Assembly: GCF_022348085.1 (NCBI RefSeq)
Contig: NZ_JAKRFN010000001.1
Coordinates: 310,001 to 374,000, forward strand
DNA from: Mycobacterium sp. PSTR-4-N
GTDB lineage: Bacteria; Actinomycetota; Actinomycetes; Mycobacteriales; Mycobacteriaceae
DNA length: 64,000 bases
Reading direction: 5' to 3'
Position 1 is the stretch's first letter. Each line of letters begins with the position of its first letter. Shown one piece after another: positions 1 to 12,142 of this stretch. A program made the translations under genes and the position numbers. A model generated the notes under the pieces. That model searched no databases, was not told the DNA's origin, and was given only the letters and a program-made list of their open reading frames with translations.

Positions 1-2763
<2,763 letters not shown>

Positions 2764-2828
2764 GCTGTATAACCTCTTGCGTCGATGGATGCGTCACGCG
2801 TTGGACGTCCCCATCGTACGGGGCGAAC

Positions 2829-2869
2829 CCGGCGCGCCCGGCAACCGTGACGGTGCTCGAGCGCGCCGG
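2829..2869. terminator. Candidate terminator hairpin after raiA
   Basis: Perfect 9-base arms CCGGCGCGC (2829-2837) and GCGCGCCGG (2861-2869) flank a 23-base loop that itself contains a small inverted repeat. It lies just past the raiA stop codon and before secA1. There is no U-run, which is common for mycobacterial terminators. Confidence 0.45.
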
Positions 2870-2875
2870 ATCAGC

Positions 2876-3559
2876 TCAGGCCAGGCGAATCAACCCGTAG
2901 TCGTAGGCGTGGCGTCGGTAGACGACGCAGGGCCGGTCGCTCTCTTTGTCGTGGAACAGGAAGAAGTCGTGGCCGACGAGCTCCATCTCGTAGAGCGCGT
3001 CGTCGACCGTCATCGGGGTGGCCGGATGCTCCTTGGTGCGCACGATCCGGCCGGGTTCGTGGTCGTCGAGCGTGTCGGCCGCCGGCGCCGCGGTCTCGGC
3101 CGGCCGCGCGAACGCGGCGTCGAGGCGCTCGAGGGCGGTCGCCTCGTGCAGCGACTCCGGCCGCTTGTCGCCGTAGTGGATCTTGCGACGGTCCTTGCTC
3201 TTGCGTAGCCGTGCCTCGAGTTTGCTCGCGGCGGATTCGAATGCGGCGTAGAAGCTGTCGGCGCAGGCCTCGCCACGGACGACGGGGCCGCGCCCCTTCG
3301 CCGTGATTTCCACGTGCTGACAGTTCTTGCGTTGACGTCGGTTCTTCTCGTGATCGAGTTCGACGTCGAAGAGGTAGATGGTGCGGTCGAATCGTTCCAG
3401 GCGTGACAACTTCTCGGCGACGTAGGTGCGGAAGTGGTCGGGAACCTCGACGTTGCGACCGGTCACCACCACCTCGGCGCCGGAGGCCGGGTCGGACGCT
3501 CCTGTCGCGTCGGGGTCCATCACCATCGTGTTGTCGGAGTCCACGGAATTTACTGACAT
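2876..3559 (-). CDS. hpf: Long-form ribosome hibernation promoting factor (HPF/RaiA)
   Basis: The 227-residue protein has an N-terminal S30AE/RaiA domain (about residues 25-130: VVVTGRNVEVPDHFRTYVAEKL, then a basic stretch of Lys/Arg ending RRKIHYGDK) and a C-terminal dimerisation domain (about 165-227, ending in FFLFHDKESDRPCVVYRR). Long HPFs bind the 30S decoding centre and join ribosomes into inactive 100S dimers in starvation or hypoxia. The ATG at 3559 (MSVNSVDSDN) was chosen because the conserved domain starts soon after; an in-frame ATG at 3598 would add 13 residues and has GCAGG upstream of it. The gene stands alone between secA1 and comF, as in other mycobacteria. Confidence 0.92.
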   Translation of the reverse strand: MSVNSVDSDNTMVMDPDATGASDPASGAEVVVTGRNVEVPDHFRTYVAEKLSRLERFDRTIYLFDVELDHEKNRRQRKNCQHVEITAKGRGPVVRGEACADSFYAAFESAASKLEARLRKSKDRRKIHYGDKRPESLHEATALERLDAAFARPAETAAPAADTLDDHEPGRIVRTKEHPATPMTVDDALYEMELVGHDFFLFHDKESDRPCVVYRRHAYDYGLIRLA

Positions 3560-3846
3560 GCTTGGCAACTCGACTCTCTCTCGCGGATGCACGTTCATGC
3601 GTGCCTGCTGATGAAGAAATCGCGCCGACGGGGCATATCGGGTTGGCGCCGCTCGCCGGTGCAAGGTGTCGACTACTCACCTCCTACCGCTGGCGCGATA
3701 TCGGCGTCTCGAGTCTGAGCGCCGCCGTGAGCTGTTCACGGATGGTTGGTGTCGAAGGTAGTCGCTGTTCATGTGTTCGTGCCACTGATTCGACCGACCT
3801 GTTTTCAGTTCTTCACGGCAGATTGATGTGGGGGTAATGCGGCCGG

Positions 3847-4488
3847 TCAGGCGTGCGCGACCGCGAGGACGGCGACGACGGCGACCCCGTGTGTTTGCAG
3901 GACGCGGACCGACTCCGCGGCGGTGGCGCCGGTGGTGACGATGTCGTCGACCACGACGACGTCGCCGGGGATGTCACCAGGGGTCTTTCGGGTGAGCCGG
4001 ATGCGGCCGGCGATGTTGGCTTGGCGGGCGGCGCTGGACAGGCCGACCGAGTCCCGGGTGAACGCTGCCAGCCGCAGCGACGGTGCGACGGCGACGCCGG
4101 GCAGACCGTCGGCCGCGTGCCTCGCGAGGCGGGTGACGGGGTCGCCGCCGCGGCGTCGGGCCGCGGTACGCCGGGTGGGCGCGGGCACCAAGGTCAGCGG
4201 GGTGGTGAGCAGACCCCAGGTCAGCAGGTTGGCCACAGCGACGTGCAGGGCGTCGCCGAGGGGGGCGAGGAGGTCGGTGCGGCCGCGCTCCTTGGCGGCG
4301 ACGAGCGCATGCCGACGGGCACCGGCGTAGCGGCCGAGGGAGAACACGGGCACGCCGGGATCCAGGCGCGGGGTGACCAGGTGGGGTTCGTCGGGCCGTA
4401 CCGCCAACTCCTGCGCGCAAGCCGCGCACCACGCGGTCGCGGGCGCTCCGCAGCCGCCGCACTGACGGGGCAGGACGAGGTCGAGCAC
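3847..4488 (-). CDS. ComF-family amidophosphoribosyltransferase-like protein
   Basis: The 213-residue ComF-like protein has an N-terminal double zinc knuckle (CGGCG…WCAAC near residues 10-28) and a C-terminal phosphoribosyltransferase fold with the PRPP-binding motif VVVVDDIVTTGAT. The family is linked to DNA uptake in competent bacteria, but its role in mycobacteria is not established and the substrate is unknown. The GTG at 4488 (VLDLVLPRQCGGC) is preferred over the GTG at 4533, because ComF proteins normally begin a few residues before the first Cys pair. The gene lies between hpf and the Rieske gene on the same strand, with gaps large enough for its own promoter. Confidence 0.88.
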   Translation of the reverse strand: MLDLVLPRQCGGCGAPATAWCAACAQELAVRPDEPHLVTPRLDPGVPVFSLGRYAGARRHALVAAKERGRTDLLAPLGDALHVAVANLLTWGLLTTPLTLVPAPTRRTAARRRGGDPVTRLARHAADGLPGVAVAPSLRLAAFTRDSVGLSSAARQANIAGRIRLTRKTPGDIPGDVVVVDDIVTTGATAAESVRVLQTHGVAVVAVLAVAHA

Positions 4489-4632
4489 ACCGTCACTATG
4501 GCCACCGCCACCGACACCTTCGCGAGATAGCACCCATGGCTGCGATCAACGCCGACCCACAGCCGTGGCTTCTCACTGGCGGCCGAAACTGGTGCGCGGA
4601 CCCCTACGCCCGGGCCGGTAACTTCTGCTGCG

Positions 4633-4672
4633 AGACCGGTGGGCCTGCGGGAGAGGCAGGCCCCACCGGTCT
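4633..4672. terminator. Strong hairpin at the Rieske gene stop codon
   Basis: The arms AGACCGGTGGGCCTGC and GCAGGCCCCACCGGTCT form a 16-base-pair stem with a single bulged base and a short loop. The hairpin overlaps the last bases of the Rieske stop codon (4671-4673), so it probably terminates the lpqB/Rieske-side transcript before comF. Confidence 0.7.
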
Positions 4673-5105
4673 ACCCCGCAACGATCGAATCCCCCTGCAC
4701 CCGAACGGCAACCGGCTCGAGCGGCTTCTTCGCGGGGCCGTTGACGACGGCCCCGTCGAGGCTGAACTTGCTGCCGTGACAGGGACAGTCGATGGTGCCG
4801 TCGGCGATCTTGTTGACCAGGCATCCGGAGTGCGTGCACACCGCCGAGAAGGCCTTGAAGTCGCCGGCGGTGGGCTGCGTGACGACGGTCTTGCCGACGA
4901 TCACACCCGAGCCCACCGGCACGTCGGCGGTTGTCGCCAGCGCCTCATCCGTGCCGGCCGAGCCCGACGATCCAGCCGGCTCGGACGACGACGAGCCACC
5001 GTCGGAGGAGCTTCCTCCCGAGCAGGCCGCGAGCGCGACCGCGGCCGCCCCGACGCCCGCGCCGGTGAGCACCGCCTTGCGCGTCACCTCTGCGTTGATG
5101 TCCAT
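4671..5105 (-). CDS. Rieske [2Fe-2S] lipoprotein
   Basis: This 144-residue protein has a signal region ([21 protein letters not shown]) with a lipobox LAAC, a Ser/Gly-rich linker, and a Rieske cluster site made of CTHSGC and CPCHGS, giving the Cys-His…Cys-His ligand set. It is predicted to be an exported, lipid-anchored one-electron carrier. Rieske proteins carry a pre-formed cluster and normally use the Tat pathway; here the twin-arginine is replaced by Arg-Lys, which is weak for Tat. The ATG at 5105 was chosen because it directly precedes the signal. The electron partner is not evident; its neighbour lpqB ends 22 bases upstream. It is not the QcrA subunit, which is much longer and multi-spanning in mycobacteria. 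Confidence 0.87.
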   Translation of the reverse strand: MDINAEVTRKAVLTGAGVGAAAVALAACSGGSSSDGGSSSSEPAGSSGSAGTDEALATTADVPVGSGVIVGKTVVTQPTAGDFKAFSAVCTHSGCLVNKIADGTIDCPCHGSKFSLDGAVVNGPAKKPLEPVAVRVQGDSIVAG

Positions 5106-5127
5106 TCCAGCCCCTTTCGTCGGTCGG

Positions 5128-6888
5128 TCAGCCCGGCAGCACCGGCAGCGTCCCCGCTCCCATGAGCGGACGGACTTCGGTCCAGGTGGGGTCACCTTCG
5201 GCGCCCGAACCGGACAGCTGGAGCACGCCGCGCTCGTCGGCGACGTAGACCACCGACGGGTTGGCGGCCACTGTGGTGACCGGCATCAGCAGGTTGCGGC
5301 TGGGCCCGTCGGAGTTCACCCCGTCGAGGTTGACGTACGACACGGGGTGTTGCGGGTCGGTGCGGCTGACCACGATGTCGTCGCCGGTGCGCCAGCCGAG
5401 CGACACCACCGTGTCACCGAGCCCATACCCGAGCCGGCGCGGATAGGTCAGCGCGTATCCGCCGCCGGGGGTCTGCTCGACGCCGGCGAGGATCACGTGC
5501 CGGTCGATGACCATCGCGGCGCGGGTGCCGTCCCGCGAGAGCTGCAGTTCGGTGATGACGCCGGGGAACCGGCCGGACACCAGCGTGGCGTCGACGGGGA
5601 TGCGGGCGGGTTGGCCGGAGGCGTCCTGGATGACGCGGACGACGTTGATGCCGTCGACGACAACCCAGATCGCGTCGTCGAGCGCCCAGCTGGGCCGGGT
5701 CAGGTTGCGTCCGTCCATGGCCTGAGCCGCGTTGCCGCCCAGCGGGCCCACCCACAGCGACGACGACATGTCGGGGGCGCCGGCGCGCAGCGTGACGATC
5801 GACGCGACTTCCTGACCGGAGCGCGACAGTGACGCCGCGGTCTGGCCGGGCATGGCACCGAACGAGCCGGGCACCCGCGGGGCACGCTGACCGTCCAGCG
5901 ACACCAGGAAGCCGCCGACGAGGGCGTGCAGGCCGGCCGCGGCGCCGTCGGCGGCGCCGGGGTCCGTGGCCGCGACGTCGGCGGTGTCCCACCCATCGGC
6001 GAACCGGTCGTCGAGCGCGGCGCCGTCGGCGTTGATCACGTACGGCCCGTTGATTCCGGCCCGCGACAGCGTCCAGATCAGTTGCGCGGCAAGCAGTTGC
6101 CTGCTGTGCGGATCGGTGGTGGACAGGTTCTCCAGGTCGATGCGCGCGCCGCCGTAACCGCGCCCGACACCCGTCTTGCCGCCGTCGGCGCGAGTCACCG
6201 GCCCGCGTAGGCGCAGGGGTGCACCGAGCAGGTTGCGGACCGTCTTCTCCATCTCCGGCCGCGGCCCCGCGATCAGCTTGCTCACCAATTCCGTTGCCAG
6301 CTGGTCGGTTTCGGAGACAGCAACGTAACGCGGGTCGGGGACCACGGTCTTGCCGGTCGGGTCGGCGAAGTACAGGGTGCTGCGCTTGTAGGTGGCCTGG
6401 AACTGTTGCCAGTCGAGGAACACCCCGTTGGGCAACCGGTCGATGCGCCAGCCGCCGGGGGTCTTGACCAGTTCGATCGGTCCCGGGTCGGGCAGCGCGC
6501 CCTCGCCGGTCTCGAAGACTCCCATGTCCGACAGCGAGCCCAGGATGTCGGCGCGCATGTTGACCGACACTCGATCCGGCGTACGGGTTTCGACGAACAC
6601 CACGTTGTCGATCAGAAGAGCGCTACCGGCGTCGTCCCACCCGCTGGACGCCGATTCGGTGAGGAACTGTCGGGCTGCGAGGTGTCGGCTGGCGGGATCG
6701 GCCGTGGCCTTGAGGAATTCGCGCAGCAGCACGTCGGGGTCCATGCCCGGCGTGGGTTTGGGCAGGCTCGGCGGGGCGGGCCGGTCCACGGTGCCGATCG
6801 CCTGCGGCGACGACGAGCTCGGCACCCCGGCACAACCGGCGAGTGTGAGCACGAGCGCAGTCAGCAGCGCCGCCAGTGCGCGCGTCAC
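5128..6888 (-). CDS. lpqB: Lipoprotein LpqB, partner of the MtrAB two-component system
   Basis: The 586-residue lipoprotein has a signal peptide and lipobox ([12 protein letters not shown]) followed by a GerMN-type domain region and a C-terminal beta-propeller-like half rich in short repeats. In mycobacteria LpqB contacts the extracellular domain of the sensor MtrB and modulates MtrA phosphorylation, affecting cell-wall homeostasis and division. The GTG at 6888 overlaps the mtrB stop codon by four bases (GTGA), so translation is coupled. The family match rests on position and architecture as well as sequence, and is firm. Confidence 0.95.
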   Translation of the reverse strand: MTRALAALLTALVLTLAGCAGVPSSSSPQAIGTVDRPAPPSLPKPTPGMDPDVLLREFLKATADPASRHLAARQFLTESASSGWDDAGSALLIDNVVFVETRTPDRVSVNMRADILGSLSDMGVFETGEGALPDPGPIELVKTPGGWRIDRLPNGVFLDWQQFQATYKRSTLYFADPTGKTVVPDPRYVAVSETDQLATELVSKLIAGPRPEMEKTVRNLLGAPLRLRGPVTRADGGKTGVGRGYGGARIDLENLSTTDPHSRQLLAAQLIWTLSRAGINGPYVINADGAALDDRFADGWDTADVAATDPGAADGAAAGLHALVGGFLVSLDGQRAPRVPGSFGAMPGQTAASLSRSGQEVASIVTLRAGAPDMSSSLWVGPLGGNAAQAMDGRNLTRPSWALDDAIWVVVDGINVVRVIQDASGQPARIPVDATLVSGRFPGVITELQLSRDGTRAAMVIDRHVILAGVEQTPGGGYALTYPRRLGYGLGDTVVSLGWRTGDDIVVSRTDPQHPVSYVNLDGVNSDGPSRNLLMPVTTVAANPSVVYVADERGVLQLSGSGAEGDPTWTEVRPLMGAGTLPVLPG

Positions 6889-8537
6889 ACGGTCTCCCCG
6901 GCGGGTTCCCGGCGGCGGGTCGGCACCCCGGCCGGTTCCCCGATGGGTTTGACCGGCAGCGGGCTGCTGGTCACCTTGTGCCCCCGCACCAGCGGCAGCG
7001 TCAGCCGGAAGCAGGCGCCCTTGCCCGGTTCGCCCCACGCTTCCAGCCGGCCCTGGTGCAGGCGCGCGTCTTCGATGCTGATGGCCAGACCCAGGCCGGT
7101 GCCGCCGGAGCGCCGCACCCGCGACGGGTCGGCCCGCCAGAACCGGCTGAACACCAGCTTCTCCTCGCCGGGCCGCAGGCCGACGCCGTAGTCGCGGACG
7201 GTGACCGCGACGGTGTCGGCGTCGGCGGCCATCCGGATGCGCACCGGTTTGCGTTCGGCGTGGTCGATCGCGTTGGCGATCAGGTTGCGCAGGATGCGCT
7301 CGACGCGGCGCGCGTCGACCTCGGCGATGATCTCGTCGCCGGGCAGGTCGACCATCATGTCGACGGACGCTTCCTCGGCCAGATGTCCGACGTTGTCGAG
7401 TGCACTGCGCACGATCGAGCGCAGGTCGACCGCCTCGACGGCGAGCTCGGCGACACCGGCGTCGTGGCGCGAGATCTCGAGCAGGTCGTTGAGCAGCGAT
7501 TCGAACCGGTCGAGTTCGTTGACCATCAGTTCGGTGGAGCGGCGCAGCGCGGGGTCGAGTTCCTCGGCGTGGTCGTGGATGAGATCGGCGGCCATGCGCA
7601 CGGTGGTCAGCGGGGTGCGCAGCTCGTGGCTGACGTCAGAGGTGAAGCGCCGCTGCAGGTTTCCGAACTCTTCGAGTTGGGTGATCTGCCGCTGCAGGCT
7701 CTCGGCCATGTCGTTGAACGACACGGCAAGCCGCGCCATGTCGTCTTCGCCGCGCACCGGCATGCGTTCGCTCAGATGGCCTTCGGCGAACCGTTCGGCG
7801 ATGCGCGACGCCGACCGGACGGGCAGCACGATCTGTCGAGCGACGAGCAGCGCGATCGCGGCGAGCAGGCCCAGCAACACCACGCCGCCGGTGGCCATGG
7901 TGCCGCGGACCAGCGCGATGGTCGACTGTTCGTTGTTCAGCGGGAAGATCAGGTACAGCTCGAGATTGGTGACCGCCGCGGTCGACGAGGATGTCGGGCT
8001 GCCGATCACCAGTGCCGGACCGGAGAAGCCGTCGGTGTGCACGGTGGCGTACTGGTAGCTGACCTGCCCGGCTTTGACGAAGTCGCGCAACGAGTTCGGG
8101 ATCTGGTCGATGGGTCCGGCGGCGGTCGCCGCGCGTGGACCGTCCCCGGGGACGATGAGCACCGCGTCGAAGGCGCCGGCCAATCCGGCTCCCGCATCGG
8201 CCTTGCGGTCGATCAGGGTGTTGCGGGCCAGTTGCAGGCTGCTGTCGAGCGACCGGGTTTCCTCACCGCCGACGATGCCGCTGACGGTGGTGCGTGCGCG
8301 TTCGATCTCCTCGGTCGCCGCACCGACCTTGACCTCGAGGATGCGGTCGGTGATCTGGCTGGTGAGCACGAAACCGAGGACCAGGATGACGGTGAGCGAC
8401 AACCCGAGCGTCAGCGTGACGACACGCAACTGCAGGGAGCGGCGCCACGCCAGGCTCACGGCGCGGCCCAGCACACCCATACCGCGGATCAGCGGGGCCG
8501 ACCGCCGGTGGATGCGCCGTCTCGAGCCGAAGATCAT
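6885..8537 (-). CDS. mtrB: Sensor histidine kinase MtrB
   Basis: The 550-residue kinase has a first membrane span near residues 40-60, an extracellular sensing domain to about residue 205, a second span ([21 protein letters not shown]), a HAMP linker, the phosphoacceptor box [10 protein letters not shown] and a C-terminal ATPase domain with the N box ([10 protein letters not shown]) and G boxes ([16 protein letters not shown]). It phosphorylates MtrA to control cell-wall hydrolases and replication-linked genes such as ripA and dnaA. It starts 10 bases after mtrA and overlaps lpqB, so the three genes form one operon. Confidence 0.97.
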   Translation of the reverse strand: MIFGSRRRIHRRSAPLIRGMGVLGRAVSLAWRRSLQLRVVTLTLGLSLTVILVLGFVLTSQITDRILEVKVGAATEEIERARTTVSGIVGGEETRSLDSSLQLARNTLIDRKADAGAGLAGAFDAVLIVPGDGPRAATAAGPIDQIPNSLRDFVKAGQVSYQYATVHTDGFSGPALVIGSPTSSSTAAVTNLELYLIFPLNNEQSTIALVRGTMATGGVVLLGLLAAIALLVARQIVLPVRSASRIAERFAEGHLSERMPVRGEDDMARLAVSFNDMAESLQRQITQLEEFGNLQRRFTSDVSHELRTPLTTVRMAADLIHDHAEELDPALRRSTELMVNELDRFESLLNDLLEISRHDAGVAELAVEAVDLRSIVRSALDNVGHLAEEASVDMMVDLPGDEIIAEVDARRVERILRNLIANAIDHAERKPVRIRMAADADTVAVTVRDYGVGLRPGEEKLVFSRFWRADPSRVRRSGGTGLGLAISIEDARLHQGRLEAWGEPGKGACFRLTLPLVRGHKVTSSPLPVKPIGEPAGVPTRRREPAGETV

Positions 8538-8547
8538 GGGCGGCGGA

Positions 8548-9234
8548 TCACGGAGGTCCGGCCTTGTATCCCACTCCTCGAACGGTCAGCACCACCTGCG
8601 GGTTCTCCGGATCCTTCTCGACCTTGGCGCGCAGGCGCTGCACATGCACGTTCACCAAACGGGTGTCGGCGGGGTGGCGGTAACCCCACACCTGTTCGAG
8701 CAGCACATCACGAGTAAACACCTGGCGCGGTTTCCGTGCCAGCGCCACCAGCAGGTCGAATTCCAGCGGGGTCAGCGAGATCTGCTCCCCCTGCCGGGTC
8801 ACCTTGTGCGCGGGGACGTCGATGTCGACGTCGGCGATCGAGAGCATCTCGGCCGGTTCGTCCTCGTTGCGCCGCAGACGGGCGCGGACGCGGGCCACCA
8901 GCTCCTTGGGCTTGAAAGGCTTCATCACGTAGTCGTCGGCGCCGGACTCCAACCCGAGCACCACGTCGACGGTGTCGGTCTTGGCGGTCAGCATGACGAT
9001 CGGCACACCGGAATCCGCCCGCAGCACGCGACAGACGTCGATGCCGTTCATGCCGGGCAGCATCAGGTCCAGCAGCACCAGGTCGGGCCGCAGCTCCCGG
9101 ACCGCAGTGAGCGCCTGGGTGCCGTCCCCGACGACGGCGGTGTCGAAACCCTCGCCGCGCAGCACGATGGTGAGCATCTCAGCCAGCGAAGGGTCGTCGT
9201 CGACGACCAGGATCCTTTGCCTCATGGTGTCCAT
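8548..9234 (-). CDS. mtrA: Response regulator MtrA
   Basis: This 228-residue OmpR-family regulator has a receiver domain with phospho-Asp56 in LLDLMLPG, the conserved Thr and Lys (MLTAKTD, MKPFKP), and a C-terminal winged helix ending [14 protein letters not shown]. It is nearly identical to the M. tuberculosis protein from [14 protein letters not shown] onward. MtrA is essential in M. tuberculosis and binds promoters of division and wall genes. It is the first gene of mtrA-mtrB-lpqB; the promoter must lie in the short gap 9235-9301 or further upstream. Confidence 0.98.
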   Translation of the reverse strand: MDTMRQRILVVDDDPSLAEMLTIVLRGEGFDTAVVGDGTQALTAVRELRPDLVLLDLMLPGMNGIDVCRVLRADSGVPIVMLTAKTDTVDVVLGLESGADDYVMKPFKPKELVARVRARLRRNEDEPAEMLSIADVDIDVPAHKVTRQGEQISLTPLEFDLLVALARKPRQVFTRDVLLEQVWGYRHPADTRLVNVHVQRLRAKVEKDPENPQVVLTVRGVGYKAGPP

Positions 9235-9301
9235 GGTGTCACCGATACGCGATAAACCCCGGTTACCACACGGGCGTTTCGCGCTTCAACCGGGCCGAAT
9301 G

Positions 9302-9982
9302 TCAGGCGCAGGTGGCGATGACGTCGCGCTGCTGGCTGATCGACTGCAGGACTTCGTAGCCGATCTGGCGTGCGCTGGCCATGACCGGGTTGCGTTCCAG
9401 CCCGGTCGCCGCCGCGTCGTCGCGCAGTGCCCGCCCCAGGGACGGGCTGCCGGCCAACGCGGCCAGCGCCGCGGCGGCCTCGTCATCGGGGAGCTCCGCG
9501 TCGCGACCGACCGCGAGTGCCAACACCAGCTGCTTGCGGGAGAATTCGGCGCCGTCGGCGTCTTTGACGACGGGATTGGTCCACCAGTGCTCGAACGGGA
9601 TGCGCGATCCGCGGTCGATGTGGTCGCCGTCGCGGGTGCGGATCGGCGCGGGCGGATACATCCCGAGCTTCGGGACGAACTCTCCGCAGCGCTGCGATCC
9701 GGTGCGGATCTTCATCAGCGTCAGGCACGCCGCCGACGCGGCGGTCTTGGGGTTGACCACACCGGCGGTGTCGACCCAGGTGAACGACCGTCCCACCCCC
9801 AGCTCGTCGATCAGGGCGCGCGACGACGCGGTGCCGTGGACCAGGCGACTGATGTGCCGGGCCACGTCGCGGCCTTCGAGCAGGCGCCCCTGATCGAATC
9901 GCTGCGCCGCCGTCCTGAGCTCGGCCACGAGCTCGTCGACCCGCGCCAGAGCGTCGGTCTGGATCCGAGAACGAACGACCAT
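9302..9982 (-). CDS. Conserved hypothetical protein, 226 residues
   Basis: No known family was recognised. The protein is soluble, with no signal peptide or membrane span, and helical at both ends; the middle contains an invariant-looking stretch (RIPFEHWWTNPVVKDADG) with two adjacent Trp. A strong ribosome site (AGGGGGA) precedes the ATG at 9982. It sits on the minus strand between tmk and mtrA with 72 and 67 base gaps. In M. tuberculosis tmk and mtrA are directly adjacent, so this is an insertion relative to that arrangement. Function unknown. Confidence 0.7.
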   Translation of the reverse strand: MVVRSRIQTDALARVDELVAELRTAAQRFDQGRLLEGRDVARHISRLVHGTASSRALIDELGVGRSFTWVDTAGVVNPKTAASAACLTLMKIRTGSQRCGEFVPKLGMYPPAPIRTRDGDHIDRGSRIPFEHWWTNPVVKDADGAEFSRKQLVLALAVGRDAELPDDEAAAALAALAGSPSLGRALRDDAAATGLERNPVMASARQIGYEVLQSISQQRDVIATCA

Positions 9983-10054
9983 CGATTCCCCCTGTCGTGC
10001 GCCGCTGTGCGACTCCCCGACCGGAGCGTACGTCGATCGCGCCGTTTCGTCTCG

Positions 10055-10693
10055 CTAACCGGCTTCGCCGAGCAACCGTTCGGCCAGTGCGGCGGCGTCG
10101 ACGTCCGGGGGCACCACGGCCCAGGGGCCGCCCCAGGACGCCGCGGCGAGCTCGGCGTAGACGGCGCCCGTGCGGCGCTGCAGTCCGTCGTCACGTTCGT
10201 AGGCGTCGCGCGCGCGGTCGGCGTCGGCGGCCTCCCGACTCGCCGCGCGGGCGGCGGCCAGTTCGGTCGGCACGTCGAGCAGCACCTGCACGTGCGGCGC
10301 GGGCAGCTCCAGCCGTCCGTACTCCAGCTCGTGCACCCAGGCGACCATGTCCCCGTCGGCGCCCTGGTGCAGGCGGGCCGCGCTGTAGGCGGCGTTGGAG
10401 GCGACGTAGCGGTCGAGTATCACCACGGAGTACGCCGTGGTGAGGTGATCGATGTCGGCGCGCGCGCCCGCCCGGTCCATCGCGAAGAGCACCGCCATCG
10501 CGTAGACCGACTCGGCCAGGTCGCCGTGCCGACCGTGCAGCGCCTCGGCGGCCAGGTCGGCGGGCACCGACGCTCCGTACCGCGGGAAGGCCAGCTGAGC
10601 CACCGAGTGGCCGTTTGCTTCGAACGCTGACCGCAACCCGGCGGTCAGGGTCCGTTTCCCTGCGCCGTCGACGCCTTCGATGACGATGAGCAC
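10055..10693 (-). CDS. tmk: Thymidylate kinase
   Basis: The kinase phosphorylates dTMP to dTDP for DNA synthesis. The 212-residue protein begins MLIVIEGVDGAGKRTLT, which is the P-loop of the TMPK family, and contains the FPRYG substrate loop and the DRYVASNAAY motif of mycobacterial enzymes. The length matches the family (about 214). The start directly precedes the P-loop strand. It lies upstream of mtrA on the same strand, as in other mycobacteria. Confidence 0.96.
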   Translation of the reverse strand: MLIVIEGVDGAGKRTLTAGLRSAFEANGHSVAQLAFPRYGASVPADLAAEALHGRHGDLAESVYAMAVLFAMDRAGARADIDHLTTAYSVVILDRYVASNAAYSAARLHQGADGDMVAWVHELEYGRLELPAPHVQVLLDVPTELAAARAASREAADADRARDAYERDDGLQRRTGAVYAELAAASWGGPWAVVPPDVDAAALAERLLGEAG

Positions 10694-10746
10694 GAGGTGA
10701 GCCTAATCCAGTGCGGCATGGCGGCCGGAGGTGATAGGTATGCACG

Positions 10747-12072
10747 ATGCGGGGTCAGAGCAATGTCGCAACGGTAGCTGGGTGCGCCGTCGCGGCGGGG
10801 GTCGGAGCGGCGGCGCTATTGGGATTGGGCTGCGGTGTGGCCGCGGCCGACACCCATACCGACACCGCGACGCACAGCCAGGTGCGCAAAGCCACGGCCG
10901 AGAAGCGGGCGGGCAGTGACTCCGCGCCGCGGCTGCGTAGCCGTCTTGCCGAGCGCGCCCGCGAGCGCGAGACCCACACCAAGACGGCGACGGAACGGAA
11001 GCGTCTCTTCGCACCGACGAAGCGGGTCGCTGCAGAGTCGACTGACACCGACGAGCCCACCGCCCCCGCAGTCGCCGCGCCGCTGCTGCCGTTGAGCATC
11101 GCCACCCGGCGCGAGCGCATCCACGACATCACCGAAGGGCCGCAGACCGTCGTCACCGGTCCCCCGTCGCTGCAGGACAAGCTGATCCTGCGGACGCTGC
11201 AGAAGCTGCGCGCCGACGATTCGCCGATCTTCGTCGGGGACGGCGGCAACGTCACCTACACGAGCCCGCCGAAGTGGGTCACCGGCCGGGTCACGGTCAC
11301 CGAGAGCACGTACAGCGGAATGAAAGTCGTGACGGTGACGCCGAAGCGCAAGCCGACCGGCGAATACGTGTTGGCGTTGCACGGCGGCGGGTTCGTCGCC
11401 GAGGCGAACATCATCAACTGGGCCGACTACACCGCGATGGCCCGTCAGACCGGCGCGACCGTGGTGGTGCCGATCTACCCGCTGGCCCCGCCGAAAGGCG
11501 ACGCGACGGTCGAGGGACTGGTGCCGCCGATGGCGGATTACCTCTCGCTGATGATCGCCGAGCACGGGGCCGAGAACGTGGCGCTGTACGGCGATTCCGC
11601 GGGCGGCACGTACGCGATGCTCGTGGCCCAGGAGCTTGTGCGCCGCTGCCGGGCCGACGCGCAGTGCGATCCCGACGAGGATCAGCCGTCGCGGATGGTG
11701 CTGATCTCCCCGGTCCTGCATCTGACGCTGTCGGGGCCGATCGTCGACGACATCAACGATCCGATCATCCCGCCCCGCACCCCGCCGGCACCCGGCGACG
11801 GCCTGAATCCTGATGACCCGCACATCAATCCGATCATGGTCGACGATCTGACCGGGTTGCCGCCGACTGCGATCTACGTCGGCACCGTGGAACGGCCCTA
11901 CCCCGGCGACCTGATGTTCCGCGACAAGCTGCTCGCCCAGGATGCCGATGCGAACTTCACGGTGGTGATCGGCGACGGGCAGATGCACGACTGGGCGCTC
12001 GGCGGCATTTTCGTCAATTCTCAAGCGCGCAAATGGCGTTCGACCATCTACCAGCAGCTGGGACTGGTCTAG
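10747..12072 (+). CDS. Exported HSL-family (lipase_3) esterase
   Basis: This 441-residue protein has an N-terminal hydrophobic export signal (residues about 8-34, ending GVAAADT), a long charged, probably disordered linker (to about 115), and an alpha/beta-hydrolase domain with the oxyanion motif HGGGF (about 212-216), the nucleophile elbow GDSAGG (Ser284) and a C-terminal HDW that supplies the catalytic His. It is predicted to hydrolyse short-chain esters or lipids outside the membrane. It is transcribed away from tmk; a GGAGG lies about 16 bases before the ATG, rather far for a standard ribosome site. The natural substrate cannot be told. Confidence 0.88.
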   Translation: MRGQSNVATVAGCAVAAGVGAAALLGLGCGVAAADTHTDTATHSQVRKATAEKRAGSDSAPRLRSRLAERARERETHTKTATERKRLFAPTKRVAAESTDTDEPTAPAVAAPLLPLSIATRRERIHDITEGPQTVVTGPPSLQDKLILRTLQKLRADDSPIFVGDGGNVTYTSPPKWVTGRVTVTESTYSGMKVVTVTPKRKPTGEYVLALHGGGFVAEANIINWADYTAMARQTGATVVVPIYPLAPPKGDATVEGLVPPMADYLSLMIAEHGAENVALYGDSAGGTYAMLVAQELVRRCRADAQCDPDEDQPSRMVLISPVLHLTLSGPIVDDINDPIIPPRTPPAPGDGLNPDDPHINPIMVDDLTGLPPTAIYVGTVERPYPGDLMFRDKLLAQDADANFTVVIGDGQMHDWALGGIFVNSQARKWRSTIYQQLGLV

Positions 12073-12142
12073 CGTTCGCGGCAACGGTGCTGTTCACGTA
12101 GTGGACACATCGGCGTCGTCTCACGATGTTAGGCCTTGATGC

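Noticed and set aside
6876..8717. 613-residue plus-strand frame across mtrB
   Set aside because: Antisense to a clear histidine kinase; its sequence is Arg/Val/Gln/Asp-rich with no domain.
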